Shown here piece by piece: positions 60,799-64,000 of a DNA stretch of 64,000 nucleotides (the stretch's first letter is position 1; every line of letters begins with the position of its first letter). The position numbers and the translations under genes were made by a program. The notes beneath the pieces are model-generated. The model did no database searches. It was not told the DNA's origin and was given only the letters and a program-made list of their open reading frames with translations. This DNA comes from Combretum micranthum (Eukaryota; Streptophyta; Magnoliopsida; Myrtales; Combretaceae), in NCBI GenBank assembly GCA_024138025.1, contig JAMXBD010000093.1:992001-1056000 (forward strand). The letters are read 5' to 3'.

Positions 60799-62562
60799 TG
60801 AAATGACCTAGATTTACATTTTAATCAAATCTCATGTGTTTATTAATTTATTTGAGTTGAATTGAATGAGTATGGTTATGTTGTTAGTAGTTAAGATATA
60901 TGATTTTGTATGTGTATATGTTGATATTAATATTTTGTTTTATATGCATTAATGTGTGAGTAATGAAATTATTAATGTTGTCTTTTGTCATTAAGGTTAA
61001 GTTAAGTTAGATTTTAAATCAACCATAATTTCACTTAAGTTAGTTGATTAAGTTTCTTGTAATTAAGTAGCATTTATGCCCTAAATACAAGCCAAATGAA
61101 GTTCAAATTAAAGCAAATGCAACCTAAGTTATATATGCATTAAGGGGTAAATTTGGAATGTGAAAAAGTCAAAATTAAGCTAATTTAACTTACTTTTTGA
61201 AGGCAGCCAAATTTTATCCGAATTTTCCTTTCTTCTCTTTCTTTTCTTTTCCATTTCCATCTCCATTTCCAAGCTCAAGTTAGGGTTTATATCAAGTTTG
61301 AAAATCAAAGTATTTCTCAAGACAAGGTATGTATATATTTGAATTGATTTAGTTTAGGTTGTTGTGATTATTGTTTTGTTTCCTTTCTTGTAGTAGTTGT
61401 AGATTATTGGATGAATTGAGTTTAATGTTGATCAAATTTTGTTCATGCTTGATGAGTTATGAATGTGTTATATGAGTGTGTGAGAGTATGCATGTATTGT
61501 TGTATGATATGAAAGTTGGGAAGTTGTTAAGAGATTTGTTTAGAGAATTTAGAATTGATGGAAGTGGAATTTGAAGTGTTTAATTGTGATGAATTCATGC
61601 CTTGGGTTGCTAGAATTGAGTAGTGTATGTTGGAGTGAGTATATGAAGTGGAAGTGTAGTTGAGGAAAGTTTTAAAGTGTATTAAGATGTAAGTTTGCAA
61701 AGTGAAAAACAGGGGATTTGAATTTTCGTTTAAGCTTGTTTTTAAAACGTACGCCGGCATCTGGGGATTCTACGCCGCCGGCGTAGAGGCGGTGTAGAAA
61801 GCCCACAGAATGTTTTTCCTAACGCCGTTTGCAACGCCGCCGGCTTTAATGCTAAGATTTGCCAGCGTCTGTTCTTCAGAACGTACGCCGGCAATTTGAG
61901 TCTCTACGCCGCCGGCGTAGAGGCGGTGTTGAAAGTTCACAGAACCAAATTTCTTAAAGCCGACTGAACGCCGCCGGCTTTCGCTAGGAAGTCAGCCGGC
62001 GTTCTTTCTTCTAACTTGTACGCTGGCTTCTGGGAATCAAGGCCGCCGGCGTACATGTGAAGGCTGCCCGCGTACTTATGTAAGCGGCCGGCTTACACCT
62101 CTCTGGACATTTTCAAAACTTTGGTTTTGGATTCTACGCCGGCTCAAGGCCGCCGGCGTAGGGTACAAAGGCTGACGGCGTACCTTTGAACGCTGCCAGC
62201 GTTGGCAGTGTACATTTCAGAACATTGAACACCGGCTCAACGCCCGGCGTTGAGTGCCGGCGTATCCCCTGAGTTTTTGAATTTTGAGAGCTTTTTCTAA
62301 AAGTTTCCCAAAGTTGTTATTTGAGCCATTAAGTGTTTATTAAGTGATTTTGAGATATAATAGGACGTTTAAATGCTTATTTGTGACTTTGTAATTAATG
62401 AATTGGATGTCTTTGATTAATTGTGAAATATGGATATAATATGTATATATTTGTGAGAATGAAGTTGATTTATTAATTATTGTGACATTTCTATTACAGT
62501 TAAGGATTTTTCGGTTAGTTCATCACCGAGAGATCCTAGTTCTATACTAACGAGTCCTTACA
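60799..62562 (+). repeat. 3' LTR of the Ty3 element
   Basis: 1764 bp, TGAAATGACC ... GAGTCCTTACA. It is 44 bp shorter than the 5' LTR through scattered short indels. The CCGGC array is at about 61745-62262. Confidence 0.93.
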
Positions 62563-62567
62563 GAGTT

Positions 62568-64000
62568 TATAACACAAACCTATTTACAAAGCCCCAAACC
62601 CATTAAAATATATTATTATTTTTTTTTGTTCTTATTTTATTAAAATACAATATTATTATCCTTAACTAAATTATAAAACGATAAAACTATCCTTATATAA
62701 AATAGATATATATATGTAAGTATAGTATATTATAAATATATATATATCATACGTATATATATATATATATATAACATAAATCTTATCAAACAAATAAAAT
62801 ATACACAATTTATATATCAATATACAATTCATTTATTTGCTCCATATATAACATATATATACATAATACATCATATATTAGTAAATTAAATATTTATAAC
62901 AATTTTATGTATTAATATAATACGCACATATATTAAATTTGTAGATTATGAATACATAATCTATACACTATGTAAAGATTATGCATATAACATATTATGT
63001 AAATATTTGTATTAAAATAGAAATTGCATACAAAACATTTATAAAATAGGTAGATAGTATATATAATATATGTAACTTAAAGAGTGCATATAAAGTATGA
63101 ATCAATTAAATATATATAACATAAGCCTATAAATACATAATTTATATGTTATATATGTATATATATGCTTTAATTAATTCATTTGTTATGTGAAATGGAT
63201 ATGCTAAATATAGGTCATGTATAACATAATAATATATATATCTACGTGATTGAACTATAAATTTTTATATATAACATTTATAGTTTGTAATAATTATAAA
63301 TATAACTTAAATAAGACATATAAGCTAAAAATTATGCGTAACTCATATCATATAGATATATATCATAATTTATATATATGTGTGCATATCACATAGTAGA
63401 TATAATAGATATTTATAATATATATGACTATGTATATAACAAATTTTTACATATATAAAATCTATAAATTATAAACATATTATATTATAATTCATTTGTT
63501 ATATGTATGTATATGGAAAGTAATATATAAATTTATATTGACATATAATATAAGTGACATATATATTGTAAACATTATATATAATACATATATATATATA
63601 TAAATATATAACATATAATACATATAAAGCATAAATAATTTCTAACATGTTGTATTTTAATATGATTCATCTATTAATATGTTATATTTCTAGTATTGTG
63701 GGTTTTAAGTATGCTAGGTTTGTTGGTTATAATAACAAGAAAATAAGTCTGTTAGTTGAGAATATAGGTCCAATAATTTTTGTTACAATAAATTATTATT
63801 AATTAATGCCATCTTTATTTAACAACGTATTAAGTCACATATTATAATTTCTTTCTTTTAATAATATGTGAATAATATACCATATATAATTTGTTAACTA
63901 AGTCTAACTAGAATAATAACTATTTCAATACATTAACTTTCCAAGTCCAATATATATTACAATATTAAGTCTTTTTTTTTATCACATTAATAAACAATAT
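62568..64000. other. Extremely AT-rich spacer
   Basis: Dominated by TATATA, ACATATAT and ATAACATA motifs, especially 62690-63640, with no ORF of note. It could act as a matrix-attachment or weakly melting region, but nothing beyond composition supports that. Confidence 0.6.

Larger units (their letters stand above)
54078..62562 (+). mobile_element. Complete Ty3/gypsy (Tekay/Del-type) retrotransposon
   Basis: 8485 bp with LTRs at 54078-55885 and 60799-62562, TG...CA ends and a 5-bp duplication GAGTT at 54073-54077 and 62563-62567. In order: primer site, gag-protease ORF, reverse transcriptase, RNase H, integrase, polypurine tract. Domain order (RT before integrase) defines Ty3/gypsy. The RT text and the degenerate chromo-like tail ending YPELFE near 60720-60750 place it with Tekay/Del chromoviruses. 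All structural parts are present, but pol is frameshifted, so this copy looks non-autonomous unless the indels are sequence errors. Confidence 0.93.

Overview
The window looks like gene-poor, repeat-rich nuclear DNA of a flowering plant, most likely a eudicot. The evidence is AT-rich spacer DNA, a seven-exon receptor-kinase gene with plant GT-AG introns, plant-type Ty3/gypsy and Ty1/copia retroelements primed by tRNA, and many small inverted-repeat DNA transposons. I cannot name the species.

One apparently intact protein-coding gene is visible. It is a G-type lectin S-receptor-like serine/threonine kinase at 36409-39834 (+), whose seven exons I join into an 822-residue receptor. Almost everything else recognisable is transposon-derived.

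Layout. 430-2256: the 5' end of a decayed copia element on the minus strand (LTR, tRNA-iMet primer site, gag, start of protease). 25-187 and 4511-4669: a direct repeat bracketing that region. 5995-7130: two small non-autonomous DNA transposons. 7140-14425: mostly spacer with microsatellites and a LINE RNase H relic near 10.15-10.42 kb. 14431-28144: a solo LTR (TSD GCTTA) split by a complete non-autonomous Tat/Ogre-like retroelement (14470-25439, minus strand, TSD ATGTG). That element has 3.1 kb LTRs and a 4.8 kb non-coding interior carrying several tandem-repeat arrays. 28150-31860: probable remnants of further gypsy LTRs. 31862-33944: three MITE-like elements. 36409-39834: the receptor kinase. 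41065-42123: a long fold-back Mutator-like element with a perfect 10-bp TSD. 42547-53131: further MITEs, tandem duplications and two hAT-like elements. 54078-62562: a complete Tekay/Del-type Ty3/gypsy element (LTRs, TSD GAGTT, primer site, gag-protease ORF, frameshifted pol, polypurine tract). 62568-64000: extremely AT-rich spacer.

The most unusual sequence features are: GC-rich CCGGC arrays with a period of about 140 bp inside the LTRs of the Ty3 family, shared by the intact element and the older solo LTR; the 1.06-kb fold-back element built from nested GGCGCC hairpins; and a Pol III-like tRNA module inside the LTRs of the non-autonomous Tat-like element. I found no CRISPR array, no prokaryotic-type system and no functional RNA gene. 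Exon joints, element boundaries and family names were worked out by eye.
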